From Phellopilus nigrolimitatus (Eukaryota; Basidiomycota; Agaricomycetes; Hymenochaetales; Hymenochaetaceae), in assembly GCA_021029095.1 (NCBI GenBank), contig JAJOHG010000373.1, positions 1 to 25,016 on the forward strand: a DNA stretch of 25,016 bases, given 5' to 3'. The notes under the pieces are model-generated. The model was not told the DNA's origin, did not search any database, and saw only the letters and a program-made list of their open reading frames with translations. The position numbers and the translations under genes are program-made. Within the stretch, counting starts at the first letter, position 1; every line of letters starts with the position of its first letter. Below, one piece after another: positions 7,954 through 18,048 of this stretch.

Positions 7954-9077
7954 CTAATCCGTCAACACATCCATCAGCGCCGATATCCCGTGCTTGCCGA
8001 ACCCGTGCGGTGGGTAGCACACGAAGATCGGCTCGCCGTCGACCTCGAACTTGCGCCGGAACTCGCGCTTGTTCCCGAGCAGCGCCTTCTGGATCCCGCC
8101 GTACGTCTTGCTCAGGAACTTGATGCTGTTCGACGACACCTGCGCGTTTTCCGGCGCCTCCAGCGTGGGCGCGGGCGTCGGCCCGAACGTCAGGCGGTGC
8201 TCGCCCTCGTCGGATAGCGAGTGTATCGCCGACACGATGAGCCATTCGGTGAGGTTTTTCGGAGACGAGCGCTCCTGGAGGCAGTCTTTGATCGCCCACC
8301 CCTCTGCGACCTTGGAAATGAAGAGGAAACCGACGATCTGCGAAAACAAAACGTTTGTGCAAGAAATAGGTGCGTATATGCGCGGCTGCTCACCTTGTTG
8401 CTCTTGTCGCGTGCATAGAAGAACCTGCGGTGCTCAAAATCGCGCCACGGCTCGACGTTCGTCGTGTGCACCTGCGTGCCTTTGCGGTTCGCCTTCCAGT
8501 CCGCAACGAGCGCGTCGATATCGCGCTTGACGTCGTCGGGCGGCTCGCCGGGCTCCGCGACGATGTGGCACCCCGCACGTTCTGCGCCGCGGATGTGCTT
8601 GCGCACCTCCTTGTTCTTCTCCGGCTGCGCGCGCGCAGGGTCGAGCGCGTCCTCCTGAATGCACATGACCGCGCGCCAGCCGCGCTCCTCCGCGAGCAGC
8701 TGCTCGACGGCGCGGTCGACACAGACCCAGACGGGGCTGCGGCGCTGCTGGTCCACCCACGCGAGGAAGGCGTCGACGACTGCGGGCAGATGCTCGGGCG
8801 CGCAGAGCGGGTTGCCCCAGATGATGCAGTAGTCGTGGCCGGCGTCGGAGGCGAGGGCGTAGCCGACGGCCGCGCCGGTGGGCGGGTGGCGCCAGACGTC
8901 GAACTTTTCCTCGACCCAGGTGGTGTTCGACGAGTCGCCGTACTTGACGATGAGGTCCTCGAGCGACGGCAGCGAGGACGTCGAGGAGTCGGGCGACGAG
9001 GAGTTGCCGTTGGCGGTCGAGCTGCCGTTGGCAGCGGGTGCTGTCTGCTGGGGCGGGGTCTGTGGTTTGGTCACCAT
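7954..9077 (-). CDS. DUF2156-type (phosphatidylglycerol lysyltransferase C-terminal-like) GNAT-fold protein, paralogue B
   Basis: Exon 1 is 8394-9077 and exon 2 is 7954-8337 (355 aa). The intron is at the same codon boundary as in paralogue A but only 56 nt long (GTGAGC...TTCGCAG). Exon 2 has the same length as in A (384 nt), and by eye 110 of 127 residues are identical; the first ~45 residues of the domain are almost unchanged. The leader has one short unit (QQTAPAANGSSTANGNSSSP) where A has three. Key segments are kept: DYCIIWGNPLCAPEH, WVCVDRAVEQLLAEERGW, KEVRKHIRGAERAG, FRRKFEVDGEPIFVCYPPHG and GISALMDVLTD. No stop or frameshift is seen, so both copies appear functional. The likely role is aminoacyl- or acyl-transfer, by family inference only. 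B is inverted and tail-to-tail with A, with about 4.5 kb between stop codons. Long antisense frames over it are GC-driven shadows. Confidence 0.75.
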
Positions 9078-9257
9078 CGTGAAGGGTGTATGCGGGATCT
9101 AGAATATTATTATATTTTACATGCAAGTCTTTATATCAACGTCGTCAGCACCAAAGCATCCATGTGCATGAGCCGAACCGAACGTCATGGATGTGCGTAC
9201 TGTGATGTCAGCTCAGTGACGCACCCTTGCTGAGTAAGCAAAAAGTATGAGTAAGCA
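9078..9257 (-). promoter_or_regulatory. Promoter of DUF2156-type paralogue B
   Basis: Reading on the minus strand, a TATA box (TATAAA, plus-strand 9130-9135) lies 52 bp upstream of the start. A 29-bp block at 9183-9211 matches the paralogue A promoter at 28 of 29 positions, at a similar distance from the TATA box. Further upstream, the 10-mer TGAGTAAGCA occurs twice (plus strand, 9231-9240 and 9248-9257), 17 bp apart, as a possible regulator site. Confidence 0.65.
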
Positions 9258-9302
9258 TAAGTGGGTCCCCGGAGATTTTGCGTTTTGTTTTGTCAGGACT
9301 CA

Positions 9303-9495
9303 GGAGAGCGTAAGACGAGTCCATGAATATAGTATGCAGATTATAAGATGAGACAGATCCAACGAGCGTGCAGGGGTATTCTAAACAACCAAAAAAAGAC
9401 CAAAGCCAGCAGAGTAAATGAGAACAAGAACGAGAACGAGAGCGCAGTATCCAAGCAGTCCAAAGTACAACATCTTATTGGTTTTTCTTCCCACT
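9303..9495 (+). repeat. Right copy of the ~190-bp direct repeat flanking paralogue B
   Basis: This is the partner of 7564-7753 in the same orientation. It lies between the paralogue B promoter and the CorA-type stop codon at 9537, so it probably includes the CorA 3' UTR. Together the two copies bracket the whole of paralogue B. Confidence 0.75.
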
Positions 9496-9536
9496 CCTGA
9501 TGGCCTACGCAGTCATGACAGCTCAGATGATGGCGA

Positions 9537-12059
9537 TTAGTCCGAATATTGGGGTGAGATGCGCACCTTCCTCACTTTGTGCGCCGCCCATTTCTTCTGG
9601 CAATAGTGAGCCATTCGCTCAAAGTCGGGCCACATGAACAGGGGTATGATAACGGCCATGACGGGGAGGGCGATCTCCCAGAATCTAGTCGGGACAGTCA
9701 GTACAGAGGAAAGGCACACAAAACGAAGACAACTTACAGAAGATCGCTGTGGTGCATGACAGACCACATTGCCTCGAAGTTCATGCCCTAAGCCGACTTA
9801 TCAGATCTTTTGGGTAATATGGGGCAAGGGAAGAGAAACGCACGAAATAGCCCGTCAGAAGCGTCAGGGGAAGGAAAATGATGGTGGCCATTGTCAGTCG
9901 GCGCCTGTCAGGATACTTTTTAGAACTCCATGAACGCAAAAACAATGGCTGTCGACTAACATCACTTCGTTCATCTCGTAAGACGCCATCTAAGACGCCA
10001 TCAACTCTCTGAGCACGGCACACCACAAGTAAAAAAAGTAAAAAGAAGTACGCACATTGAACGTATAGTTGATCAGATTTTCCGAGATGCCCGAGAACAT
10101 GTCCAGACTGCCGATGATATAGTCGATGTGGTCGTGCACGTCCGCGAGGTAGATCTTCGACTTGTGGCTCATGAAGCCCTCGATCTTCGTACCCGCGGCG
10201 TCCGCGCCCATCGAGCTCACGAGCGCCGCGCAGCGGTCGACGTCGTACCGCCGCAGCCCGTACACGAGCGTCTTGATCGGCTCGAGCGTGCGCTTGTGCA
10301 GCGTCAGGTCGCCGGACAGGATGTGCACTGCGGGAAAAAAAACGCGCGCATTTGATTTAATTTGATTCCGAAGAAAAACCGGCTGGAAAGGACGCACGAT
10401 AGCGGACCGTCTTCATCCTCGGCTTGATGAGGATGTCGTGCTCGAGCTTGAGGATCTTGTGCTGGTACTCGTCGACGACCTCCAGGGCCTGGTCCACAAC
10501 TGCGCGCCGGTTAACATGACGTCTCGCGTTTGCAAAGCACGATATTCACTTAAGTCGAGCAGGCTCTGCACCAAAAGCGCCGGGTCGGCCGTCGCGCGCA
10601 GACCGGTGTCCCGCTGGCGGAGACGCGCCATGATCGGCGCGGTGAAGCCGAGGTCGGTGGTCTTGTTGATCGAAATAACAGTTCCTGTTCATGTTTTTCA
10701 ATACAAAATTAGACGGACTCCGAGCGAGGGCTGGAAGGAAGCACCATACCGTCTCTAAATAAGAATATAAAAAAGGGCATAGTCTGGACGTTCACGCGCT
10801 CCCCGCGTTTTAGTTCTTCGATGGTCATGGACTCCATAGCCCGTTTTCGGTGCTTGAGAACAAAGAGAGTAAATGAGAGCTCAAGGACAAAGACGGATCA
10901 GTTTACCGAGCGCAGCGAGCCCATCGTTCCCGTTCTCCCTCTATTCAGCTCCTGCCGTCCCTGCTCGATGTCCATCGCGCTCATCGCCTTGCGCATCGAG
11001 CCGACCCGCTTCTTCGTCGAGAATTTCGAGCCCGCGAGCGTCTTCTCCTCGTCCGGCTCGCCCGCGCCCCAGCTCCCGCTGCCGCTCCGGCGCTCGTCGG
11101 CCTCGTCGTACGGGTCCGGGCTCGACGACCGCTGGAGGCGCGTGATCGGCGGCGCGGCCGGCTCGAAGGGCGAGCCCTCGTCGTCGGAGGGCCCGAGGAT
11201 GTGCCGCACGACGCGGATGAAGAGGTGCTTGATGTAGTAGTCCGCCTTGGAGCGCCCCTGGTTCCCGCGCTGGTGCATCACGTCCTCGAGCGCCAGCGGG
11301 TGGATGTCTAAGTCCAATGCCAATCAACGCAGATCATCATTAAATGATTAGCTTTTCCTCCCTCTGCAAAAACCATCCGAAGACTTCGCCAGACGCACCG
11401 TACTTGAGCGCAAGCGCGCTGACGACGTCCCAGCTCACCCCGCCGACGTTGATCCAGCGCACCTTCGCCCAAGGCTCGCGCGCGCTCGCCTTCGCATCCG
11501 CCATGAGCTCGCACAGGCCCTTGTTCTCCATGCGCCCGAAGCTCGCGCGCACGGCGCTGTAGTCGACGAGCTCGACCGTGCAGCGCTCGCGCAGGTGGCC
11601 GTAGTGGTCGAACGCACTCGCGCGGCGCGGGTCGATGCCCGGCTCCGCGCCCGCGCCGCCGCGCGCGAGCGCGCTCGAGCCGCGGTGCATGTGGATGACC
11701 TTGCGCACGGACGCGCGGAAGCGCTCCGCGCCGGCAAGCCCCGGGCGCGCGCCCGCGGGCACGGCGGCGGGTGCAGATTGGGTCTGCGTGAGCCCGCTGG
11801 CAGAGGGTTCTTTGAAGAGGATGCTGGGCGACTGGGACGGCGGGAGCCCGGAGGGCGCTGCCAGGCCATTTGGGCCCGCCCTGTCGACGCTGGCCGGGGG
11901 ATACTGGAATGCTGGTGTTGCGGATGTTGGGGTGTCTACGACTGCAGCTGGGGACGCGGTAGGCGAAGCGGGCCCGATGAAGGCATGGTCCGGTTCATCC
12001 TCGAGGTCCGGCGTGAGGGAGCGGCCGTCGGAATCGCTGAAGCTGTTCTCCCGCGTCAT
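9537..12059 (-). CDS. CorA-family Mg2+ transporter (Alr/Mnr2-like), 10 exons
   Basis: CorA-type channels bring Mg2+ across the plasma or vacuolar membrane as pentamers. Exons in minus order are 11399-12059, 10907-11307, 10750-10852, 10550-10684, 10398-10499, 10056-10327, 9961-9989, 9844-9904, 9738-9787 and 9537-9684, giving 653 aa. Residues 1 to about 140 are a Ser/Pro/Ala-rich cytosolic leader. The CorA core then shows YDIHPLALEDVMHQRGNQGR, the hinge FFIFLFRDGTVISINKTTD, a long coiled helix (VVDEYQHKILKLEHDILIKP; HILSGDLTLHKRTLEPIKT) and NEVMRRLTMATIIFLPLTLL. TM1 (about 570-588) ends in GYF-GMNF, the diagnostic GMN loop at 589-591; TM2 is about 606-624 (EIALPVMAVIIPLFMW), then a short basic tail. 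Exon 7 is only 29 nt, and exon 3 requires an AAG acceptor. Which membrane is used cannot be told from sequence. Confidence 0.9.
9979..10002. repeat. Perfect 12-bp tandem duplication across a splice acceptor
   Basis: The 12-mer TAAGACGCCATC (plus strand) occurs twice head-to-tail at 9979-9990 and 9991-10002. On the coding strand this puts GATGGCGTCTTA twice in a row, once as the 3' end of the CorA gene's sixth intron and once as the start of the 29-nt seventh exon, so the predicted acceptor (TTAG|ATGGCG) sits at the seam of the duplication. Confidence 0.8.
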
Positions 12060-12481
12060 CGCGTAGATCTAGCAGCTCAAAAAAAAATCCGGATAAAGAG
12101 CAAAGAGGAGAGAACAAATGCAAGATTATGAGACCGTTGTTACGCTGAACGACGGAGGGCGATGCCCGCTCCCCGTGAGTACGGGTTCAGATGGACAGCT
12201 AAAAAGGCGGGATTTCGTTCGCGACGACGACGAGCGTAGTCAAAAGAGGCACGGGAAGAGGGAAAGGTTACGGGAAGCTCAGTTTACAGCGACAGCAATT
12301 CGGTTCTCAATAAATACATCACTGGGAGGTATCAGGCACCGACACGAGGCGCTGATACTGCACCAGCACTAATTTAGGCAATCAATGATCGCTGTCAGAT
12401 CTAGATCTCAAGCCACACCGGGTGAGGCATGCAATAAAATATATTCGTCTCTCCTGCCGCAGGTACATTCGCAGTCTATCT
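12060..12481. other. Spacer between GH47 3' end and CorA 5' end
   Basis: Both flanking genes are on the minus strand, so this stretch should hold the GH47 terminator region and the CorA promoter. I see no TATA box at a plausible distance from the CorA start, no ORF of note and no repeat. Confidence 0.5.
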
Positions 12482-15229
12482 CTACGAGAACCCTGTTCGG
12501 AAGGAGGGCACGAAGATCGGGAGCGGGTGCGCCTGGACAGTCGCGGGTCATCAGCTGGCAGCGCGGATGAAAAAGATCGAGCACGAACTTCGGTGTTGAG
12601 CACGTACTCTGCGCAGCAGGGAAGCAGCTCGCATTAGGACATGCGTTCCGAAAGTGAGCAGCATGAGGGTGCATACCTGATAGTGGAATGACGTCCGCGT
12701 CCGAAAAGAGCAGGTACAGGTACTTGAAGGTCTCGCTCTATCGACGCACGCAGGGGCCAGGCATCAGACACGCATTTTGCTTGCAGCCCAGGCTCGACTC
12801 ACCAGCAAAAACGTCTCCATCTTGTCTTCGAGCGTCACAGGAAGCTCGTCCACGTTGAGGACGGCTGCGTAACCGCCTGTCGACACCTTGCAGTGCTTCT
12901 CGATGGCTTGGAAGATCCGCCAGCCGTGGTCACGGTACCTCTTTTCACCGCTCAGGCGGTATGCGATGAACAGCGACTCGACGGTCTCGGGGCTAAGTCA
13001 AGAATCTCAGCAATGATAGATAATTCCGTTCAAAGGAATCCATACCGGAGAATGTATCGCGCATCGAGAGGGGGCGGGGCACCGGGCCTCGAGAGAGAAA
13101 ACAAAATCAGTTGAAAGTATTGGACTAGTGGGAAACACCACTCACCTCGCTCCCTTGATATACCAGTCGTTGGGCATGTCCATCATATGCGTGTCTATCC
13201 CATCACCAGGGATCCTGAAATGGACGATCTCCGGAGCCAGCCCCCTGCACCACACCCATCAACGCATAATCCATAGATAAAATACGATCGACATACGTAG
13301 CTGTTTTGTGCGTCTCCATGCACGTGTGGATGAGCTCCACGCCGACGCGCCAGTCGCGCCTGCCCTCGGGCGAGAGCTCGGCGGGGCGCGGCGGGACGGA
13401 GACCTCCTCTACGAGCGCGCCTGCCGTTGTCGCGCCGAGCATCAGCGAGCCGCCGAGGAAGCACACGAGATGGTCCTGCTTGGGGACGAGGTGCCAAAGC
13501 CTGAGTGCGCGGGATCAGGAAAGGGAACTTGCTTGCATGAAAAATGGGTGTGCGGCTTACATGTCGTTGCCGCTCTTTCGTTCGGGGAGGAGCTCGGCAG
13601 TGTAGATGAGGCTGGAAGTCGTGCTCTGCTGGACGAGATGCTTGTTGATCGCGTCCATGCTTTCGCTATACATCTAAAACAGGCACTACTCAATCTCGAA
13701 ATTCATGTAAAATATTACTGGAACTACGCACCTCTCTGTATACACCTTCTGACTTTGCCTGAAAGTATGAAAGATGATTATTCACCTTGAGGTAGATCTT
13801 TCACTGCATACTACATACTGTTTGAAGATACTGTTTTCTACGAAAGAATATGTCAGAGGAATGCAATACGACCAGAAATCGTACTCACAGAAGATATTCA
13901 TAATATGAGTCACCGCGCGAGCCAAGGCGAATATCGAAGGGGATGAAGGCACCGCTGTTCGGACTAGAGTCGGAGACCTTTAGTTTGATGAATAGGTCAA
14001 ATAGTAACGGACCTACTCCATGAAAATGGTCGCCAAATTTGGGCGTAGATTGTTTTTCCTAATGATAGCCATCACCTACAGAACGGGCCAAAACATGAAC
14101 ACGTCAACACCCGGATAAAGAACAGACGCGCACATTCTCCGCCGCCTTCCAGTACACGTCGTCGTCCGTCAGCACGCTCAGGTAGCGCATCTCGAGCTGG
14201 AGCGTCGCGACCTCCGCGGTGCTGACCCACCCGTTGTTGTCCCCGTCGGAGATGCCCGTGCGCTGCGCGAGGTTGATGCTCGAGAGCGGGAGGCCGGAGG
14301 GGGTGTCGAACGCGGGGAGCATGCGGTCTGCGAGGTCGACGGCTTTCTCGAGGTACAGTGCGTCCTTGCCCGAGAGATGGTATGCCGAAAGTAAACCTCC
14401 CAGTACGCGGATCGTCGTCTAGGTGTATTATCAGTAAGGACGTTTCAAGCGAAACGAAGTGAGCGCACCTCGAAAGTGCTGAACGACGCATTCTTCTCGA
14501 AGGAGAGCTTCTCCTCGACCCATTTCCGCCCGCGTTCGACCTCATCGTCAAGACCCATAATCATCATCGTGTCAAGCGAGTCCACAACGGTGTACCCGAT
14601 GCCGCCTGCTGAGCTGAGATTCGTGCCCTGATGGCTGATTGGGTGGTACTCATCGTCACCCATGGCATCGCGTTCTGTGAATCTATTCAGTCGAGTTGCC
14701 CAATTTCGAATACTGGAGGTCCTTACCGTAAGCGTGCCAAGCGTACTGTCCGCACGAAACACAGAAATTAAATAAAGTGGAAGTGAAATAAGCAACAAGT
14801 TGCGCACTTTGAAAGCGTCTACGATCGCATCCCTCCGCTCGACGTCGGCAGTTATTTCGGCGTTCCCGAACTTGCTCACACCGTGCAGTGCGTGCTCGCG
14901 GAAGTCGATCCACGGTTCGAGGAGTATTTTGAAGAAATCTTGTAACTATCATGCATTCAATTGAGCTCGACTTAGGCGTTCCTAGAGGGCAGAGGTGAAA
15001 CACACAAAATAGACACAGCCGGCTGAGAGGGCAGCAAGGGCTACGTAGAAAAGCGCGGACTTCACGGCGCTCCCGCGCGTCACAGACGCGTCCTGATGGA
15101 GCTCTGGTCAGACAGTGCGCAAAGAAACGTGAGGTATCAAAGCGGTCAAACCTGGGTAGTCTTGCCATTGTCACGGCCATCGACGGCGGCCTTTGCTCGT
15201 CGTCGTTCTCTGATGATGGTGTCGGCCAT
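12482..15229 (-). CDS. GH47 class I mannosyl-oligosaccharide 1,2-alpha-mannosidase, 18 exons
   Basis: GH47 enzymes trim alpha-1,2-mannose from N-glycans in the ER/Golgi, using Ca2+ and inversion. The 18 exons in minus order are 15152-15229, 15006-15092, 14808-14945, 14727-14745, 14469-14674, 14134-14418, 14017-14075, 13889-13963, 13819-13837, 13732-13758, 13561-13673, 13297-13500, 13146-13244, 13046-13087, 12803-12992, 12677-12737, 12589-12608 and 12482-12532 (590 aa, typical size). A cytosolic basic N-terminus precedes a signal anchor (about residues 35-55, ALFYVALAALSAGCVYF), so this is a type II membrane protein. Catalytic-site motifs are intact: STFETTIRVLGG (acid E176), RLGSRGDSYYEYLLKQYL (D309), YILRPETVESL (E486) and the Ca2+-binding C-terminal NTEAHP (T573). 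Four exons are 27 nt or less. The YYEYLLKQYL stretch resembles yeast Mns1, but ER versus Golgi subtype is not certain. Confidence 0.93.
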
Positions 15230-15581
15230 GAAGGAGCAGCAGCCGTTGCAGCAGCGCTGGCTGCCAGGTCAGCGGAAGCAGATCGCGTGCATAAAAGGGA
15301 CCCCCGAACACTGCCGAGTTATCAAGGCCCCAATACTGTAGGTCTGTTTCACGTGATTTCAATTGTAAGATAGTGTCCTCCCTATTGCTGATGTGTATGC
15401 ACCTGATCTATATCAGCGCTCGTTTCTTGGAATGTGGCCACCCGTAGAGCGGATGTTACGGCCGATGAACACCGTTTGGTCGAGTCTGGGGCCTGGGCCG
15501 ATTATCGGCACGGATATAAAATAAGCAGGTAAGGGACATGCACGCTCCTCCTGTTATCTTTCTCTGATTACAACCCCCACC
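15230..15581. promoter_or_regulatory. Divergent promoter of GH47 mannosidase and xanA
   Basis: These 352 bp separate the two start codons. On the xanA side a TATA box (TATAAA, 15515-15520) is 61 bp before the ATG. Six bases upstream of it is a perfect palindrome, GCCGATTATCGGC (15497-15509), i.e. two outward-facing CGG triplets 5 bp apart, the sort of site bound by Zn2Cys6 regulators. AGATAG at 15369-15374 fits the GATA-factor consensus HGATAR. Purine genes in Aspergillus answer to a Zn2Cys6 factor and a GATA factor, but a role here is only inferred. Confidence 0.5.
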
Positions 15582-17000
15582 ATGGCCATCGAACTCGCTC
15601 CTCTCCCAGTCCCACCTACCGTCGATCTTACAAAATTCAACCCGGATTTTGGTAGGGAGGTTAAGGGCGTTAAGCCTGGCGAGCTTACCGACGAGCAGTT
15701 CAAGGTCATATCGGACTTGCTGTACACGGTGAGCGTCTTCCACATTGTTCCACTTCATAACTCTAATGGAACAGCGGAACCTCTAGCACGGCGCTCTCCT
15801 GTTCCGAAACGCTGAGCTGACGCCGGAGCAGCAGTATGCACTCACAAAGGTACGCAGCAATGGTATGTGTCCACATATATACATCTCATACCCCCCTTCA
15901 GGCATTCGATCCTGCTAGCGAAAGCTACGGGCACGGCAATAACAAGACCGGCTCAGAGAAGAAGTCTGTCCTCCACCCGGATCTAAAGACCATTCCGCGT
16001 GTCCCACAGGTCCAGCTCATCGGCAACGGCACCGTCTACAATCACGAGGGGCTCGCCGAGGCGAAGCTCAAGCACCCTTCACACACGTCCTTCCACAAGA
16101 CGCGTGTTTCTCCTGAGGACGAGGCCGCCGGTGCGACACGCTTCTATCGCTGGCACATCGATGCCGCGCTGTACGACCTCTCCCCGCCCAAGGTCACGAC
16201 GCTGTACGGCATTGAGGTCCCCGGGGGGAAGCGGCAGGTCTGCCGCTACGACGACGGCACCGGAGACGAGCTCCCCGTCCCGCTCGGCACGACCGCGTTC
16301 GTCGACGGCAAGACTATGTTTGACATCCTGCCTAAGGAGCTGAAGAGCCTTGCCGTGCGCGCGCGCGTCAAGTACTCGCCGCACCCGTACGTCTGGATGG
16401 CGCCTGCGCACGCGATGCCCACCGGCCTTGGGATCGAGACGGAAGGCCTTGAGCTGTCCCCCGATGAGCTCCCACCCTGGGACGAGAGCAAGGTCAAGGT
16501 TATGCCTGTGGTATGTCCTTACGGTATTGCAATGTGTTCAAAAAATATTGAATGTTGTCACCACTTAGCTGTGGAAGAACCCTGTTACTGGCAATCTGCA
16601 CTTCCAGGTTCACCCGTGCGGCGCGGCCGAGCTGCTGATCGCTCCGCTGCCCGAGGGCGCAAGCAAGGAGGGCGCCCTATATCCGGATGGTGCGCACCTG
16701 AAGGACCTCAAGGAGGTGCGCGAGCTGCTGTACAAGATGCAGCGCCCTGCTATCGCCCCAGGACTAGTGTACCCACACGACTGGTAGGTGTAGTATAAAA
16801 AAGAAAAATGCTTTCTCTCTGAGACTTATCATGATGACAGGAAACCGAAGGACCTCGTCCTCTTCCACAACCGCGGTTTGCTGCACAGTGTCGTTGGCGC
16901 TTTCTCGCCTGACCAAGTCCGTGCGTTCCACCAATGCAACCTCGCGGCGTCCGATGACCCAGTTGGACCGAACGACGAGGACGTCAAGAAGTGGGCTTAG
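15582..17000 (+). CDS. xanA: Fe(II)/2-oxoglutarate-dependent xanthine dioxygenase
   Basis: XanA hydroxylates xanthine to uric acid, consuming 2-oxoglutarate and O2; it is the fungal alternative to molybdenum xanthine dehydrogenase in purine use. The five exons are 15582-15728, 15787-15849, 15902-16510, 16569-16783 and 16841-17000 (397 aa), with introns of 52-58 nt and clean junctions. The TauD/TfdA-type fold is visible from KGVKPGELTDEQFKVISDLL and HGALLFRNAELTPEQ. Family-specific stretches follow: VQLIGNGTVYNHEGL, HPSHTSFHKT, FYRWHIDAALYDLSPPKVTT and YSPHPYVWMAPAHAMPTGLG. Metal ligands are probably H155 and D157 (WHIDA) with distal H360 in LVLFHNRGLLHSVVG, where R356 may bind 2-oxoglutarate. 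No targeting signal is seen, consistent with a cytosolic enzyme. It is divergently transcribed from the GH47 gene, without a functional link. Confidence 0.9.
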
Positions 17001-17415
17001 GCCTGATCGACTCTGGTTGGCTATTCTCCACCGCATTTCAAGTAATTTAGGCACCGTTTTTTCTTGCATACACTTTTTTTTTGTAAAGGGATAGGAGAAG
17101 AGGAGAGGAGGGAGGTAAGGAAGGATTCAGAAAATGAATCAGGGGGTAAACGAAGGGTGTACGAGACGGACGTTCCTGTCGCCTGGAAGCAAACCTGTAT
17201 TAACATTGCAATATTTTATATAGTCGTCGCTCTGTGTTTTGCTAACAATGATCATTGGTTACGTTTTTTGGTTGGGAGTTGAGCGATCTTTTGAAGAATA
17301 ATCGTGAGAAAAGGGAAAAACGCGCTCGTGGGAAGTTCGAGCGCGTCGCGTCTCGCAGCAACCTTCCAACCACCATCTCACTGCCGTCGTGCCTTCATCA
17401 TCGTCACGCTACAAA
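17001..17415. other. Spacer between xanA and centrin
   Basis: This holds the xanA 3' flank and the centrin 5' flank. Near its right end is a 9-bp inverted repeat (ACGCGCTCG at 17320-17328, CGAGCGCGT at 17338-17346), 70-96 bp upstream of the centrin ATG, which may be a regulator site or a 5' UTR stem. No ORF of interest. Confidence 0.5.
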
Positions 17416-18048
17416 ATGTACTCCGCCGCCTCGAAAGCCAAGAGGCGCACGCATGCGCGGCCGGAGCTCTCTGATGAACAGAAGCAGGAGATCAAGGAGG
17501 CGTTCGAGCTGTTCGACACGGACAAGGACCGCTGCCTCGACTACCACGAGCTCAAGGTCGCGATGCGCGCGCTCGGGTTCGACCTCAAGAAGGCAGAGGT
17601 ACTCAAGATCCTGCGCGATCATGACAAGAGCGGCCACGGGCTGATGGAGTACGAGGATTTTGCGAAGATCAGTGAGTGTGGCTCGGTTGGGATGAACTTT
17701 GAAGCACGCTGGCGGAGCGCTGACGCGACTTCTTTTCCACGTCTGCGTTGAATAGTGAGCGAAAGGATACTCGCACGTGACCCACTTGACGAGATAAAGC
17801 GTGCATTCCAACTATTTGACGATGACAACACGGGCAAGATCAGTTTGCGGAACCTGCGGCGGGTAGCGAGGGATCTGGGAGACAAACTAGATGACGAAGA
17901 GCTGTGTGTGATCCTCGTATCCGTCACTGTCCCCATAAATACTCATATGACTGTCATCAGGCAAGCCATGATAGACGAGTTTGACTTGGATCAGGACGGC
18001 GAGATCAACGAGCAAGAATTCATCGCGATCATGACGGACGATGCATAG
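17416..18048 (+). CDS. CDC31: Centrin (Cdc31-type), four EF-hands
   Basis: Centrin is a calmodulin-like protein of the spindle pole body that also works in mRNA export and repair complexes. The three exons are 17416-17671, 17756-17903 and 17961-18048 (163 aa; yeast Cdc31 is nearly the same size). A basic N-terminus ([20 protein letters not shown]) precedes four EF-hands: [50 protein letters not shown] and [16 protein letters not shown]3 ([10 protein letters not shown]) is the centrin hallmark. Only EF4 has a fully standard Ca2+ loop; EF1 has Arg instead of Gly at position 6, EF2 is shifted as in other centrins, and EF3 ends in Asn rather than Glu. I start at the ATG at 17416; extending upstream in frame would need a GTG. 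The N-terminal extension and loops fit centrin better than calmodulin. Confidence 0.92.

Noticed and set aside
7502..7957. 151-codon plus-strand frame
   Set aside because: It runs through the direct repeat and into the 3' end of paralogue B; the repeat copy at 9303 does not keep this frame.
8370..9233. 287-codon open frame on the plus strand, antisense to paralogue B
   Set aside because: It mirrors the coding strand of a GC-rich exon; its composition (Val/Arg/Ala/Gly-rich) is what antisense of high-GC3 codons produces, and the sense strand has clear family motifs, a TATA box and a paralogue.
17389..17415. N-terminal extension of centrin
   Set aside because: It would begin at GTG; the ATG at 17416 gives the normal centrin length.
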